DNA of 64,000 bases from Pseudosulfitobacter sp. DSM 107133 (GTDB taxonomy: Bacteria; Pseudomonadota; Alphaproteobacteria; Rhodobacterales; Rhodobacteraceae). The notes below the pieces were generated by a model. The model had not been told where the DNA came from and made no database searches. It saw only the letters and a program-made list of their open reading frames with translations. Position 1 is the stretch's first letter. Each line of letters begins with the position of its first letter. Of the stretch, positions 26,706-35,795 are shown in pieces. Position numbers and translations under genes: made by a program. The stretch is from positions 2,604,001-2,668,000 of the forward strand of contig NZ_CP085154.1 in NCBI RefSeq assembly GCF_022788695.1. The letters are read 5' to 3'.

Positions 26706-27276
26706 GCCGAGACAGCAACAATTGCAGCCGAAGGCATCGCAAGTGGTAGCCCCTGTTTGCCCCGTGTCGGCAAGATATTTGCCGAGGCTGTTCAGACACA
26801 CGTCTGCTTCTGACCAGTGCAAAATCACTCAAAAAAGTATTGCTATGCAGGAGCTATCCACACAGGCCATTCGCCGCATGGGCCTGATATGAGAGGTGGA
26901 GAAGGTCAGGACTGCGGACGAAGCCGACCTCGGGTTTCCCATGTTTTCTTATGCAGCAATTCTTTGCGAGTGCGGCGCGACCGTCGCTGCGTTGCAGTTG
27001 ATATCACCAGACCGGCCATTCAAAGCTACAACAATGCTCGGGTTTCGAACCGCCCTTTCGCTGCAACCGCGATCAACCATCGAAACGCGGATATATGGCA
27101 CTGTTATTTCGTTGCGCGCACCGTTCTGTAATCGCACGTACGATGCGGTGCCAGTTCACCGTCAAAGCTGACCACTGCCCTGCGCGCCCTGAACAGCACG
27201 ACTGATTTCTTGCTCATATTTTGTCTTCGCCCCTGCATGATCGGAAGTCGCCTATTTCGGCAGATAGCATCGCAAC
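26706..27276. other. Intergenic region without recognised gene
   Basis: About 570 bp between convergent transcription units. Short open frames of up to 104 codons in both directions resemble no family I know and have no good ribosome sites. No terminator, tRNA or repeat was recognised. Confidence 0.5.
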
Positions 27277-28362
27277 CTATCGCGCCGCGCCGTTTGCCGA
27301 GCCAAAATTTTGCAGAGCGCGGGAAGCCAATTCGCGGGTCAGCGAAAAAGCGGTTGTCCTGTGTGCCAGTGCCGCTGCCTGACCGCAGTAATGGGCGCTG
27401 AAATCCCGGTTACCATGACCTTCGGCAGCGGATTTCAACGGTCCTGCCGCAGAAAACCCCCTTGGAAACGCCGGTGCATCCTGCGCAACCGGGCCAAGTT
27501 CCGTGACCATCCGGTTGGCAAGAACCCGCGTGGGCCTTCCAGAGATCACGTTAGAGACCAATGTGTCGATGTTCGCGGCGTTTTCCAGCGATTGGCGGTA
27601 AGCGGGGCTGATGCTGGCCTCGTCCGTAAACAGGTAGGCGGTCCCAATCTGCACGGCACTGGCCCCCAGGGCAAAGGCCGCAACAATGCCGCGCGCGTCA
27701 CCGATGCCGCCCGCGGCGATAACCGGCAGATCGACCGCGTCGGCTATCTGCGGCACCAAAGACAGCGTCCCCATCTGGCTGCCCAGGCTTTCGGTCAGGA
27801 ACATACCCCGGTGCCCTCCTGCCTCGAAACCCTGGGCGATGATGGCATCACACCCATGCGTGGCAAGCCAGCGCGCCTCATTCACTGTTGTGGCCGAGCT
27901 GATGATCTTGCAGCCGGCAGCCTTGACCCTTGAAACAAGCTCCGGTTCAGGCAGTCCGAAGTGAAAGCTGACCACAGACGGCGCGAACTCCTCGACAACT
28001 TCGCATCGTGCCGCGTCGAATGGCTGAATGGGGCCCGCCGACAGGGTCTTGGGTACATCCAGCCCAAACTCAGCGTAATAAGGAGAAAGCCTGTCAAGCC
28101 AGGCCGCGTCATGTTCCGCATCGTCCTGCGCCACGGTATGGGCGAAGAAATTCACGTTCAGCGGCTTGTCCGTTCTGTTCTGCGCATCAACCAGCAGAAT
28201 ACGCAATTGGTCTGCATCGAGCGTCGCACAGGCCAGAGAACCAAGCCCGCCCGCCGCGTTAACCGCAACCGCCATATCAATACTGCTGGATCCCGCCATG
28301 GGTGCCTGGATGATCGGGAGATCAATCGAAAAAAGATCGCGTAGTTGATTGTCAGGCCACAT
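27277..28362 (-). CDS. Nitronate monooxygenase family flavoprotein
   Basis: Protein of 361 residues with an FMN-binding TIM barrel of the NMO / 2-nitropropane dioxygenase family. Visible are PIIQAPMAGSSSIDMAVAVN at the N-terminus, VVSFHFGLPE, the catalytic His region IIAQGFEAGGHRGMF, PVIAAGGIGDARGIVAAFAL and GASAVQIGTAYLFTDEA. It oxidises alkyl nitronates such as propionate-3-nitronate with FMN and O2. AGGAA precedes the start. It follows the MFS gene by 120 bp on the same strand and may be the last gene of that unit. Confidence 0.85.
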   Translation of the reverse strand: MWPDNQLRDLFSIDLPIIQAPMAGSSSIDMAVAVNAAGGLGSLACATLDADQLRILLVDAQNRTDKPLNVNFFAHTVAQDDAEHDAAWLDRLSPYYAEFGLDVPKTLSAGPIQPFDAARCEVVEEFAPSVVSFHFGLPEPELVSRVKAAGCKIISSATTVNEARWLATHGCDAIIAQGFEAGGHRGMFLTESLGSQMGTLSLVPQIADAVDLPVIAAGGIGDARGIVAAFALGASAVQIGTAYLFTDEASISPAYRQSLENAANIDTLVSNVISGRPTRVLANRMVTELGPVAQDAPAFPRGFSAAGPLKSAAEGHGNRDFSAHYCGQAAALAHRTTAFSLTRELASRALQNFGSANGAAR

Positions 28363-28482
28363 GGCCGGTTCCTTTCTATCGCCTATCTGCGCAGTCGTTA
28401 GACTACCGCTTGTGCCAGAAGTTGGGTTTGCCGCTCGTGGGCTTGTGCCCGGATCACCGGATTGCCCGGTGATTCAACTTCC

Positions 28483-29706
28483 CTATCCCGTCGCCACTTC
28501 GCGCTGCAGCAAATGGTTGCCCTTGTCGCGTGCCAGCCAAATGCCCAGTGACCCGATGATCACCAAGTTCACAACGCCCGCCAACGCGGCCACGGCAAAT
28601 GTCAGATCGTAAGTGGCGGTCATGTCGTAGAGATACCCACCGACCACGCCGCCCAACCCGTGCCCTGCCCACGCAAAGGCAATGATGACGCCGGTACAGG
28701 TTGCACGCGTTGCCGTGGGTGTGACACGGCGGATTGTCACCAGCACCCCGGTCATCACGCCTGCATAGCCAAAGCCGTAGATAGGCGCGAAGGTCATGAG
28801 TTGGTCGAGGCTTTTGAGTTGCATGAACACGAACACCAGCGCGGTTTGCCAGGCGGATGCAGTAAGGTAGGCAGGGATTGCGCCAATCCAATCAGCCAGC
28901 TGGCCAAAAGCGACGCGTCCTGCGATGGCGGCAAGCATCATGACCGTGACGATCCCGCCCGCCTGGGCGGCAGGGATGCCGCAGCCCTGAGCGTAGGGCA
29001 CAAGGTGCATCAGTGGCACCGACATCAGCGAACAGCACATCAGCACGGCAGCCCCCATGATCAGCACGGAGGAGATGGCCGTCAGAGTAGGGGCTTCGTC
29101 GGCGGGCAGCGTTGTGTGCGCGCGCGCGGCCGGTGGTTGGCGAATAAGCAGGGCCAGCGGCACAAGCGTGGCCAGCGACACCAGCCCGAGTGAAAGGAGC
29201 GCACCACGCCAGCCGACCGCCTCGATCAGCAGCGCCGACGCCAGCGGAATACCGCCCTGGCCCGCCGCCTGCCCTGCGGCGACGAGTCCGATGGCAAGAC
29301 CTGCGCCGGTTCGGAACCAGCTGCCCACAGCGGCCATGAGCGGAGCGAAAAGCGCGCCGCCCCCGAAGGCTCCGGCGAGAAAGAAAAGCGCGTAGAGGTG
29401 CCAAAGGTTGTGCGCCTGCGAAGCGGCCAGCACCGTCAGCCCGGTTACTATCGCGCCGGTCAGCACCACGCCGCGCACGCCAACCCGGTCGGTGACGCGG
29501 CCCATCACGATGCCGCCAAGGCCAAGGCCGATCAGGCCGAACGTGTTGATCAGCGCGATCTCGCCCCGGCTCCAGCCAAACTCGGCCTCCAGCGGGACGA
29601 AGAACGGGGAAAGCCCGTTGACCAGCAGGCCCATGGATATGGCGAGCATCACGGCCGAGGTCGCAGCGATCACCCAGCGATACTCAGGTTTGGAATACAT
29701 CATCAT
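28483..29706 (-). CDS. MFS transporter
   Basis: Protein of 407 residues with twelve predicted transmembrane helices. The first-helix segment (AATSAVMLAISMGLLVNGLS), WSRGEIALINTFGLIGLGLG and the loop 2-3 motif GRVTDRVGVRGVV (MFS motif A) are visible. It is closest in appearance to the oxalate/monocarboxylate-type branch. Three consecutive ATGs (29706, 29703, 29700) follow GAGGCGG; the first is used here. It starts 17 bp after the cysK-grx stop and is likely the export or import component of this cluster; the substrate is unknown. Confidence 0.85.
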   Translation of the reverse strand: MMMYSKPEYRWVIAATSAVMLAISMGLLVNGLSPFFVPLEAEFGWSRGEIALINTFGLIGLGLGGIVMGRVTDRVGVRGVVLTGAIVTGLTVLAASQAHNLWHLYALFFLAGAFGGGALFAPLMAAVGSWFRTGAGLAIGLVAAGQAAGQGGIPLASALLIEAVGWRGALLSLGLVSLATLVPLALLIRQPPAARAHTTLPADEAPTLTAISSVLIMGAAVLMCCSLMSVPLMHLVPYAQGCGIPAAQAGGIVTVMMLAAIAGRVAFGQLADWIGAIPAYLTASAWQTALVFVFMQLKSLDQLMTFAPIYGFGYAGVMTGVLVTIRRVTPTATRATCTGVIIAFAWAGHGLGGVVGGYLYDMTATYDLTFAVAALAGVVNLVIIGSLGIWLARDKGNHLLQREVATG

Positions 29707-29723
29707 CAGGATCCGCCTCTCGC

Positions 29724-31247
29724 TCACGCGACTTTGCTGTTGCTTGCTGTCACAGAGGAGCCGCGCGGATGCACCCATTTCGGCAGGAAGCCATAGGCGT
29801 CGCCGACGCTGTCCGGGTTTGCCTCGATCCCGACACCGCCAAGCAGCGCTTTGAGGCGTCCATCATTGCTGGCGTCGAAGGTCTCGGTCGCGCCGCCCAA
29901 GTGCTGCCCGCCGATAAAGACCTGCGGGATCGTGACGGCGCCTGCCCGGTCGGCCATGGCGCGGCGGACCTTCGTGGCCCAGCGGGGATCGGCGAACTCC
30001 GGCCCGTCCAGATGGACCGCGCGGTATGGCACGCCGAGTTGCGTCAGCAACTTTTTCGCGCCCCAGGCGAATTCGCACCATTCGAGGGCGAAGATGACCA
30101 CCGGCTCATCCGGGTCCGAGATGATCGCATCGACATGGGCCACCGCCGCAGGATCCAGCGTCACAGGTTTGGTCGCTGCGGGCACAGTCTGAATGGGCCC
30201 AGTGTCAAAACGATAGCCGGGAGTCGAGGCCGCTATTGCCATCTCATCGGCATCCATCTCCTCTTCGATCCCCTCAAAGAGCGGTGTAGAGAGATAGCGT
30301 TCGCCCGTGTCCGGCAGCATGGCGAGAATGCGCGCGCCCTTCGGCGCTGTCTGCGCCACCTTCAGGGCAGCGGCCAGCGTCGCACCGGCCGTGATGCCGA
30401 CCAGCAGCCCTTCGCGGCGGGCAAGGTCGCGGGCACAGCGGATCGCATCGTCACCGCGCACAGCCTGAATGGCGTCAATGTGGCCGGAAGCGATCACATC
30501 ATTTGCGAGCTTTGGAATGAAATCCGGCGTCCAGCCTTGCATCGGGTGCGGACGAAAGACCGGGTGGCTGGCAGCGGGGGATCCATCGGGGTTGTAGCTT
30601 TGCCCGATGCCCGAACCGAGAAGGGGAGAATTTTCTGGTTCTGCGGCAACCACTTTCGTTTCCGGGCTCTTCGCCTTGAGAACGCGGGCGATCCCTTTCA
30701 GGGTTCCACCCGTGCCAAAACCGGTCACGAAGTAATCTAGCGGCGTGTCGGAAAAACTGGCAAGGATTTCCTCCGCAGTGGTGGCCGAATGGATATCGGG
30801 GCCAGCCTCATTCTCGAACTGGCGGGCCAAGAACCAGCCATGCGCCTGCGACAACTCGCGCGCCTTGGCCAGCATGCCGGTGCCCTTTTCGCCAGCCGGA
30901 GTAAGCACCACCCTAGCGCCCAACATCCGCAACAGTTTGCGCCGCTCGACCGAAAAGCTCTCGGCCATGACGACCACCAGCGGATAGCCTCTTGCGGCGC
31001 AGACAATGGCCAGACCAATCCCGGTATTGCCGGAAGTTGCTTCGACGACGGTTTGTCCGGGCGTCAGCGTACCGTCACGCTCGGCTGCCTTGATGATCCC
31101 AAGGGCCAGTCTGTCCTTGACTGAACCGCCGGGATTAAAGCTTTCGACCTTCACGAACATCTCGACACCGTCAGGTGCGAGCGTGTTGAGGCGGATGATC
31201 GGCGTGTTGCCGATGGTGGTCAGAACGGAGGAATGGATCGTATTCAT
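29724..31247 (-). CDS. Cysteine synthase-glutaredoxin fusion protein
   Basis: Protein of 507 residues. Residues 1-310 are a PLP-dependent O-acetylserine sulfhydrylase: TTIGNTPIIRLN, PLP lysine in NPGGSVKDRLAL, substrate loop EATSGNTGIGLA, phosphate site TGFGTGGTLKG. After a linker, residues about 395-480 are a glutaredoxin-like domain (VVIFALEWCEFAWGAKKLL, TIPQVFIGGQHLGG). The second cysteine of a CPYC site is replaced by Ala (WCEFAW), leaving a monothiol active site. CysK makes cysteine from O-acetylserine and sulfide; the fused domain suggests thiol-coupled activity. The start overlaps the GFA gene stop as ATGA. Confidence 0.88.
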   Translation of the reverse strand: MNTIHSSVLTTIGNTPIIRLNTLAPDGVEMFVKVESFNPGGSVKDRLALGIIKAAERDGTLTPGQTVVEATSGNTGIGLAIVCAARGYPLVVVMAESFSVERRKLLRMLGARVVLTPAGEKGTGMLAKARELSQAHGWFLARQFENEAGPDIHSATTAEEILASFSDTPLDYFVTGFGTGGTLKGIARVLKAKSPETKVVAAEPENSPLLGSGIGQSYNPDGSPAASHPVFRPHPMQGWTPDFIPKLANDVIASGHIDAIQAVRGDDAIRCARDLARREGLLVGITAGATLAAALKVAQTAPKGARILAMLPDTGERYLSTPLFEGIEEEMDADEMAIAASTPGYRFDTGPIQTVPAATKPVTLDPAAVAHVDAIISDPDEPVVIFALEWCEFAWGAKKLLTQLGVPYRAVHLDGPEFADPRWATKVRRAMADRAGAVTIPQVFIGGQHLGGATETFDASNDGRLKALLGGVGIEANPDSVGDAYGFLPKWVHPRGSSVTASNSKVA

Positions 31248-31816
31248 TCGACGGGTCCTTCTGAAATCTTCGCGGATGCCGATGTTTCGGCGACTGGTTT
31301 CATTCGGCTCTTGGGATAGGGAGCGCCCGATTTCTTCCCGACGGCGTCCAGCCTTCGCATGCTGCTTTCCGACCAGGTCGTATCGTGGTGGTAAAATTGC
31401 GCGACTGCTGGCGTGGCATCGATGACGTACCACGGCAGTTTGGACTCCGTGTAGATGTGCACGTCGGGCGGCATCACGGCGGGATCGTCCAGCGTACCAA
31501 CACGCAGAAAACGCACATGATCGTCCTGTTGGTTGATCAGATAGTTGCTCCAGAGCGCGACTTTGCAGTTCGTGCATCTTGCGACGCGTTGACCCTTGCC
31601 GCTGGGTGTGTCCAGTACGCGCGTTTCGATCTCGCCGGACTGCACGATGACCCTGTCAGCCTCGATCAGCGCGTTTATGGCATTGGATGAACCGGTTTGC
31701 GTCTGGCACAAGCGGCAATGGCAAGCGTGCACGATCATGGGCGTAGAGGTCACGCGATACCGAACAGCGCCGCAAGCACAGCCACCTTCGCAGAAAGTTT
31801 TGGTTGAATCAGACAT
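31244..31816 (-). CDS. GFA-family (glutathione-dependent formaldehyde-activating-like) zinc protein
   Basis: Protein of 190 residues with the zinc-binding cysteine pattern of the GFA / CENP-V family: EGGCACGAVRY (near 18), HACHCRLCQTQTGSS (near 38) and CTNCKVALWS (near 93). The prototype was described as a glutathione/formaldehyde adduct enzyme, but most members are uncharacterised. AAAGGAAAA precedes the ATG at 31816. The stop overlaps the cysK-grx start, so both are coupled. Together they point to thiol or electrophile chemistry. Confidence 0.82.
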   Translation of the reverse strand: MSDSTKTFCEGGCACGAVRYRVTSTPMIVHACHCRLCQTQTGSSNAINALIEADRVIVQSGEIETRVLDTPSGKGQRVARCTNCKVALWSNYLINQQDDHVRFLRVGTLDDPAVMPPDVHIYTESKLPWYVIDATPAVAQFYHHDTTWSESSMRRLDAVGKKSGAPYPKSRMKPVAETSASAKISEGPVE

Positions 31817-31841
31817 TTGAGTTTTCCTTTCGAATGATTTT

Positions 31842-33077
31842 TCAGGCGGCACGGCGGTCCACGCTTGTGGCGATGTGGCGGGCGAGCCAGCGGGCATCAT
31901 CCCCGACGCCATCGATCAGCGAAGACTTGCGGGTGCGCATGAAGGGCAAGCCCAAAGCATAAAGACCGGGGGCTACAATGCCGCCGTTGTGTACAAGCCG
32001 CCCCTTGGCGTCGAACACCGGGAGGTGCAGCCAGGAATAATCGGGCGCGAACCCGGTGGCCCAGACGACCGTCTTGATGGCCCCGCAAGAGATATCCAGC
32101 GTCAGTCGCGGCAAAGTCGGCAGCCATGTCGGCGCAAAGCGCACCGGGGGGGCTTTCAGGTCCAAACCCGTCGTCGCCACCCAATTATCCATCTGGGTCA
32201 GGGCCCTGTTCATCTTCAGGTCCGACAGGGACGCGGCATTGGCCAGTGCGCCGGAGAACATTAGCGATGTGTCATGCATTCCGGCGAGACGCCCGACAAT
32301 CTCTATGCCCATGTTCTGAAGGGCGTTGAGGTCGAGAAACTGCCGCGCCGGGTCGCCGACCAGCTGCAGGGAAGGAACGGAACGGGCGCGGGCGATATCA
32401 TCGACGGTGTCCGCCGTCGCCGACAGCAACCCCGCGTGTTCCATCCACCACTGGATGTCGTGGCCGCGATAGTGGCGCGGCATGCGGATGTGATTGCCCG
32501 CAGCAAGTATCACCGGCCTCCCCGATGCATGGATTTCGGCGGCAAGCTGTACGCCTGTCGCGGAGGCTCCGACGACCAAGACGCCGCCTTTCGGAAGGTC
32601 GGTAGGGTTGTGATAGGACAGCGGCGACACCTGTACGATATGCTGCGGCAGGTCGTCTGCAAAGGATGGGACGCTGGCGCGGTTGCACGCGCCGCTGGCG
32701 AGGACGACGTTCGCGGCCCGCCAAATCCCCTTGTTCGTAGCAACGATGTAGCCGTTGGCATCGCGAGAGACAGAGGTGACTGTCACACCGGTCTGAACCG
32801 GCGCAGCCGAAGCATTGGCATACTGCGCCAGATACTCAACGACGCTACGGGCCGTCATGAACCCATCAGGGTCAGAACCAGAATAAACATGCCCCGGCAA
32901 CCGGCTTTGCCAGTTGGGCGTCAAAAGCCTCAGGCTGTCCCACCGCTCGCGCGCCCAGGAGTTTCCGACCACGCCGCGTTCCAGCACGACATGCGGCTGC
33001 GACAGCGCGGTCAGGCAGTGGCTCATGGCAAGCCCGGCCTGACCGGCACCGATGATGATGTTTCTGATGTGTCGCAT
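31842..33077 (-). CDS. FAD-dependent monooxygenase/oxidoreductase (flavin-containing monooxygenase type)
   Basis: Protein of 411 residues with two dinucleotide-binding motifs: GAGQAGLAMSHCL (near residue 10, FAD) and VVGASATGVQLAAEIH (near 165, NADPH). The ERWDSLRLLTPNW block, WATGFAPDYSWL near the C-terminus and overall length fit YdeN/CzcO-like flavin monooxygenases. Such enzymes oxygenate sulfur or nitrogen groups or carbonyls. GGAGAGA lies 5 bp before the chosen ATG at 33077; an ATG 12 bp upstream is possible. It ends 25 bp before the GFA start. Confidence 0.85.
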   Translation of the reverse strand: MRHIRNIIIGAGQAGLAMSHCLTALSQPHVVLERGVVGNSWARERWDSLRLLTPNWQSRLPGHVYSGSDPDGFMTARSVVEYLAQYANASAAPVQTGVTVTSVSRDANGYIVATNKGIWRAANVVLASGACNRASVPSFADDLPQHIVQVSPLSYHNPTDLPKGGVLVVGASATGVQLAAEIHASGRPVILAAGNHIRMPRHYRGHDIQWWMEHAGLLSATADTVDDIARARSVPSLQLVGDPARQFLDLNALQNMGIEIVGRLAGMHDTSLMFSGALANAASLSDLKMNRALTQMDNWVATTGLDLKAPPVRFAPTWLPTLPRLTLDISCGAIKTVVWATGFAPDYSWLHLPVFDAKGRLVHNGGIVAPGLYALGLPFMRTRKSSLIDGVGDDARWLARHIATSVDRRAA

Positions 33078-33142
33078 GGCTCTCTCCATTGGAGTGTGCC
33101 GGTTCGGCAGGCAGTGTGGTCAACTGCGCCGTCCGACCGTTT

Positions 33143-33358
33143 TCAGTAACCGATTTCCCGAAGGGACCGAGGCCGCGCATGGATCACATCGCCGCGGCCC
33201 AGGCCGATATCTTTCAGCATCCGCTCGTCCATCTTGTGCAATTGGGCGATGCTGCGTTTCTGAAACGCACGGCGGCGGGACGCGGCGAGATATGACTTCA
33301 GGCGGTCCCGAAACGGGCGGCCCGGATTGATCAGCAGGGTGTTTGCAGTGGTAAACAT
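33143..33358 (-). CDS. DUF1127 small protein
   Basis: Protein of 71 residues with a C-terminal DUF1127 domain: AFQKRSIAQLHKMDERMLKD, then IGLGRGDVIHA. DUF1127 proteins are small, basic and often stress- or nutrient-regulated; some bind RNA or affect phosphate and carbon metabolism in alphaproteobacteria. AAGGAAAAAA precedes the ATG. It sits between the OsmC and monooxygenase genes on the same strand. Confidence 0.8.
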   Translation of the reverse strand: MFTTANTLLINPGRPFRDRLKSYLAASRRRAFQKRSIAQLHKMDERMLKDIGLGRGDVIHARPRSLREIGY

Positions 33359-33429
33359 GGGTTTTTTCCTTTCTTGCACTTGGGATCGGGTGGCCGCCCA
33401 AGGCGGCCCCCTTTGGTTGGTGTTGGCGC

Positions 33430-33990
33430 TCAGGCGACGCTGACGGCGACGTTTGTCGGGTTGGCGATGACGTCGAACATCGCCGAGCGTTTCTGCGACT
33501 GGGCAACCAGCGCGCGGATGTCATCGTCACTGGCATCGGCGTCGATTTCGAAAGTTACACGGATCGCGGAGAACCCGTTGCGAACCTCGGCGTCCATGCC
33601 GAGGATGCCCCGCACATCAACGTCGCCTTCTACCGTTGCCCGTACCGAATGCAGTTGAATGCCGCGATGCTGGGCCACTGCCGCCACACCGCCCGTCAGG
33701 CAACTGGCAAGAGCCGCCAGCGCAATCTCGGTCGGTGTCACGGCACGGTCAGCGGCAGCGAAAACCTCCGGGTGATCGGATTCGATCGAGAAGTCGCGCT
33801 TGCGCTGGTTTTCCTGGCCAAGACCGAAGTAGCCGTTGATTGCATTGCGGCTGTAAGTGCCTTCGATCCAGTCACAGGTGCTGCGCCATGTGAACTGCGC
33901 CGCTTCGGGCGTCTCGGTGAAGGCGCCGCGCGCGCCAAGCAGCGCTTCGGTGTTGACGCCATTTTTTACGATTTTTGTCTGTACGTTCAT
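33430..33990 (-). CDS. OsmC-family protein, first gene of the HxlR-divergent cluster
   Basis: Protein of 186 residues of the OsmC superfamily. The catalytic helix region TPTEIALAALASCLTGGVAA (near residue 95) has one conserved cysteine; the second OsmC cysteine near the C-terminus is replaced (SQKRSAMFDVIANPTNV). This resembles OsmC-like proteins lacking the Ohr disulfide pair. GAGGAAA precedes the ATG. It is the promoter-proximal gene of the minus-strand cluster and is divergent from the HxlR regulator with a 192-bp shared promoter region. Confidence 0.82.
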   Translation of the reverse strand: MNVQTKIVKNGVNTEALLGARGAFTETPEAAQFTWRSTCDWIEGTYSRNAINGYFGLGQENQRKRDFSIESDHPEVFAAADRAVTPTEIALAALASCLTGGVAAVAQHRGIQLHSVRATVEGDVDVRGILGMDAEVRNGFSAIRVTFEIDADASDDDIRALVAQSQKRSAMFDVIANPTNVAVSVA

Positions 33991-34182
33991 GGGTATTTCC
34001 TCAGAATTGGGTTTCGTGTTTCATTCAAAGGCGCCGGACATCCGATCGCCGATGAGAAGAGTTTTAGAGGGCTGGGGGGTAGCCGGATACTTCACGACCG
34101 AAAGCAAGCCACTACAAAAACCAGAGTAACGTGCTACAGATTGTGAAGTGAAAAAGATCAATCTCTGCCTCAGGAGGCTGAT

Positions 34183-34869
34183 ATGAACTACAACCAGTTT
34201 TGCCCGATCGCGAAAGCAGCCGAGATCCTGGGCGAGCGCTGGACAATCCTGATCCTGCGCGAAATCCTCATGGGCGGGCGGCGGTTCAGCACCCTGCAGC
34301 GCGGATTGGGAGATATTTCACCGGCGCTTCTGACCAAGAGGCTGAAACAGCTTGAAGAACAGAATATGGTTATGCGTCGGCGCATTCCGGGCCAGAAAGG
34401 TTATGAGTACTTCCCGACCGCCGCCTGCGAATCCCTTTTGCCGGTTCTGTTCGCCCTTGGCGAATGGGGGATCGTATGGGCAAAAAACACGATCCTCGAC
34501 CAGGATTTCGATGTCGAGTACCTCATGCTCAACCTTGAGCGCAGTATTGATCACGAAAAGATCAAGGGGCTCGAGACGATCATCAAGTTCCGGTTTTCAG
34601 ATCTGGATGAGCAACGGGACTGGTGGCTGGTCGTAAGTCCGGAAAAGTCGGAGGTTTGCATCAAGGATCCAGGCAAGGATATCGATGTGTACTTCAATTG
34701 CGCCGTTCAAACATTGACGGACATCTGGATGGGCGACCGAACCTATCGCGATGCACTCAAGAGCGGCGACCTGAGGATGGACGGAGATCCAAGCCTGACC
34801 CGAAACGTGACGGCTTGGCTGAAGCCGGCCCTCTTTGCCAAGTCTCCCCGTGGTGCTCAGTCTGCCTGA
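34183..34869 (+). CDS. HxlR-family transcriptional regulator with C-terminal SCP2-like domain
   Basis: Protein of 228 residues. Residues 1-105 are an HxlR winged helix (MNYNQFCPIAKAAEILGERW, then GRRFSTLQRGLGDISPALLT). The cysteine near position 7 is the redox-sensitive Cys of HxlR/YodB/HypR-type regulators, which sense electrophiles or oxidants. Residues about 120-215 look like an SCP2/sterol-transfer-type domain, a known arrangement. CAGGAGG precedes the ATG. Divergent orientation to the OsmC-MFS cluster strongly suggests it controls that cluster. Confidence 0.85.
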   Translation: MNYNQFCPIAKAAEILGERWTILILREILMGGRRFSTLQRGLGDISPALLTKRLKQLEEQNMVMRRRIPGQKGYEYFPTAACESLLPVLFALGEWGIVWAKNTILDQDFDVEYLMLNLERSIDHEKIKGLETIIKFRFSDLDEQRDWWLVVSPEKSEVCIKDPGKDIDVYFNCAVQTLTDIWMGDRTYRDALKSGDLRMDGDPSLTRNVTAWLKPALFAKSPRGAQSA

Positions 34870-34888
34870 CGGCCGGTCCCTGTAACTC

Positions 34889-35242
34889 TTAGGGTCTGGA
34901 CCCATTAATCTTACGTTGTCAGTTTGACAGATTTTTCCGCTGACAAGCAGCATCTGTGCAGGAATAGTGGTTCTATTTCAAACAGATGCGCCGCCTCCTC
35001 TCGGGACATTTCTGCGCAATGCCCTGCCGGGCAATGGGCTGCGGGAAAATCCGTCAAACCCGTCACGCCGAAGGCGTGCCAGCATAACACGGCGCTCCTA
35101 CGGAGCGACGGGCGGCAATTTCACTTCATTTCAGTGTCTTGGGCCGCTTGCAAATAGAACCACTATTGGCAGCACGACCCAAACCACTGAAATTTCGTGA
35201 AATTGCCGCTGACGACGTAAGATTAATGGGTCCAGACCCTAA
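34889..35242. mobile_element. MITE-like element with perfect 28-bp terminal inverted repeats and a nested second element
   Basis: The ends 34889-34916 and 35215-35242 are perfect 28-bp inverted repeats beginning TTAGGGTCTGGACCC. They start and finish with TTA/TAA, compatible with a TA target duplication of the IS630/mariner type. Inside, a second inverted pair, AATAGTGGTTCTATTT at 34963-34978 and its complement at 35152-35167, marks a nested 205-bp element. A third imperfect pair of 24 bp (35113-35136 with 35185-35208) spans the nested boundary. There is no transposase gene. It separates the HxlR gene from the integrase remnant. Confidence 0.8.
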
Positions 35243-35329
35243 CGCAAGACTGATGAATACCGTTTCGCGTGGTTTCTATTTGATCTGGCTGGTAAAGAAT
35301 TCAGGCATTCGAGACGTCAGACGTCGTTA

Positions 35330-35545
35330 TTATTCTGCATCCACGCCGGTATCCGCGCCGCCAAGACCAAAGTCAGTGCGCAGCGGAGCGCCCTTCTTGT
35401 TCTTCTGGCCTTTGACCACCACCCGCACGATCCAACGCCGCGCGCCTGACGGATCGACCACCAGATAAAGACCGTTCCCATCACCATGACGCCCAGCGCC
35501 AAGATTCTCGACCAGCTTCTTGGTCAGCTTGCCAGACAGGGCCAT
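35330..35545 (-). pseudogene. Truncated tyrosine integrase (N-terminal Arm domain only)
   Basis: Seventy-one residues starting MALSGKLTKKLVENLGAGRH and continuing HGDGNGLYLVVDPSGARRW, RTDFGLGG: the DUF4102 Arm-DNA-binding domain of P4-type integrases. The central and catalytic domains are missing; the frame ends within 15 residues of the break. It points away from the 15-bp attachment repeat at 35662, the usual position of an integrase next to a tRNA 3' end. It is therefore a relic of an earlier element at the same tRNA-Ser site. Confidence 0.75.
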
Positions 35546-35661
35546 TTCAAAAATACCACATTCCGCACCACTCAAGGCAAACGAACGCAGGCGATAAATC
35601 CATGGAAACAAAGGAAAAAGACCGCCCAAGGCGACCCGTTCAAAATCAGGAAAAGTGCATA

Positions 35662-35676
35662 TTGGCGGAGGAGGTG
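35662..35676. repeat. Left attachment repeat (copy of tRNA-Ser 3' end)
   Basis: TTGGCGGAGGAGGTG is identical to 42821-42835, the 3' end (with CCA) of the split tRNA-Ser gene. It marks the left end of the integrative element. Confidence 0.8.
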
Positions 35677-35795
35677 TCCGCCCGCGTGCATTCCAACCCA
35701 TTCCAGTAAATTACTAGATTCAACAACTTAGACCCGCCTAAGTCTTGATTGTTCCAGTGCCGTCCCCCATATTCCAGATATAAATGGAGGACGGA

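Noticed and set aside
26817..27171. Short frames in the 26.7-27.3 kb gap as genes
   Set aside because: No ribosome sites, no family resemblance, and overlapping frames of similar length in the same strand indicate chance.
35662..35676. Separate tRNA gene or tRNA fragment with function
   Set aside because: Only the last 15 bp of a tRNA-Ser are present; it is an attachment repeat, not a gene.
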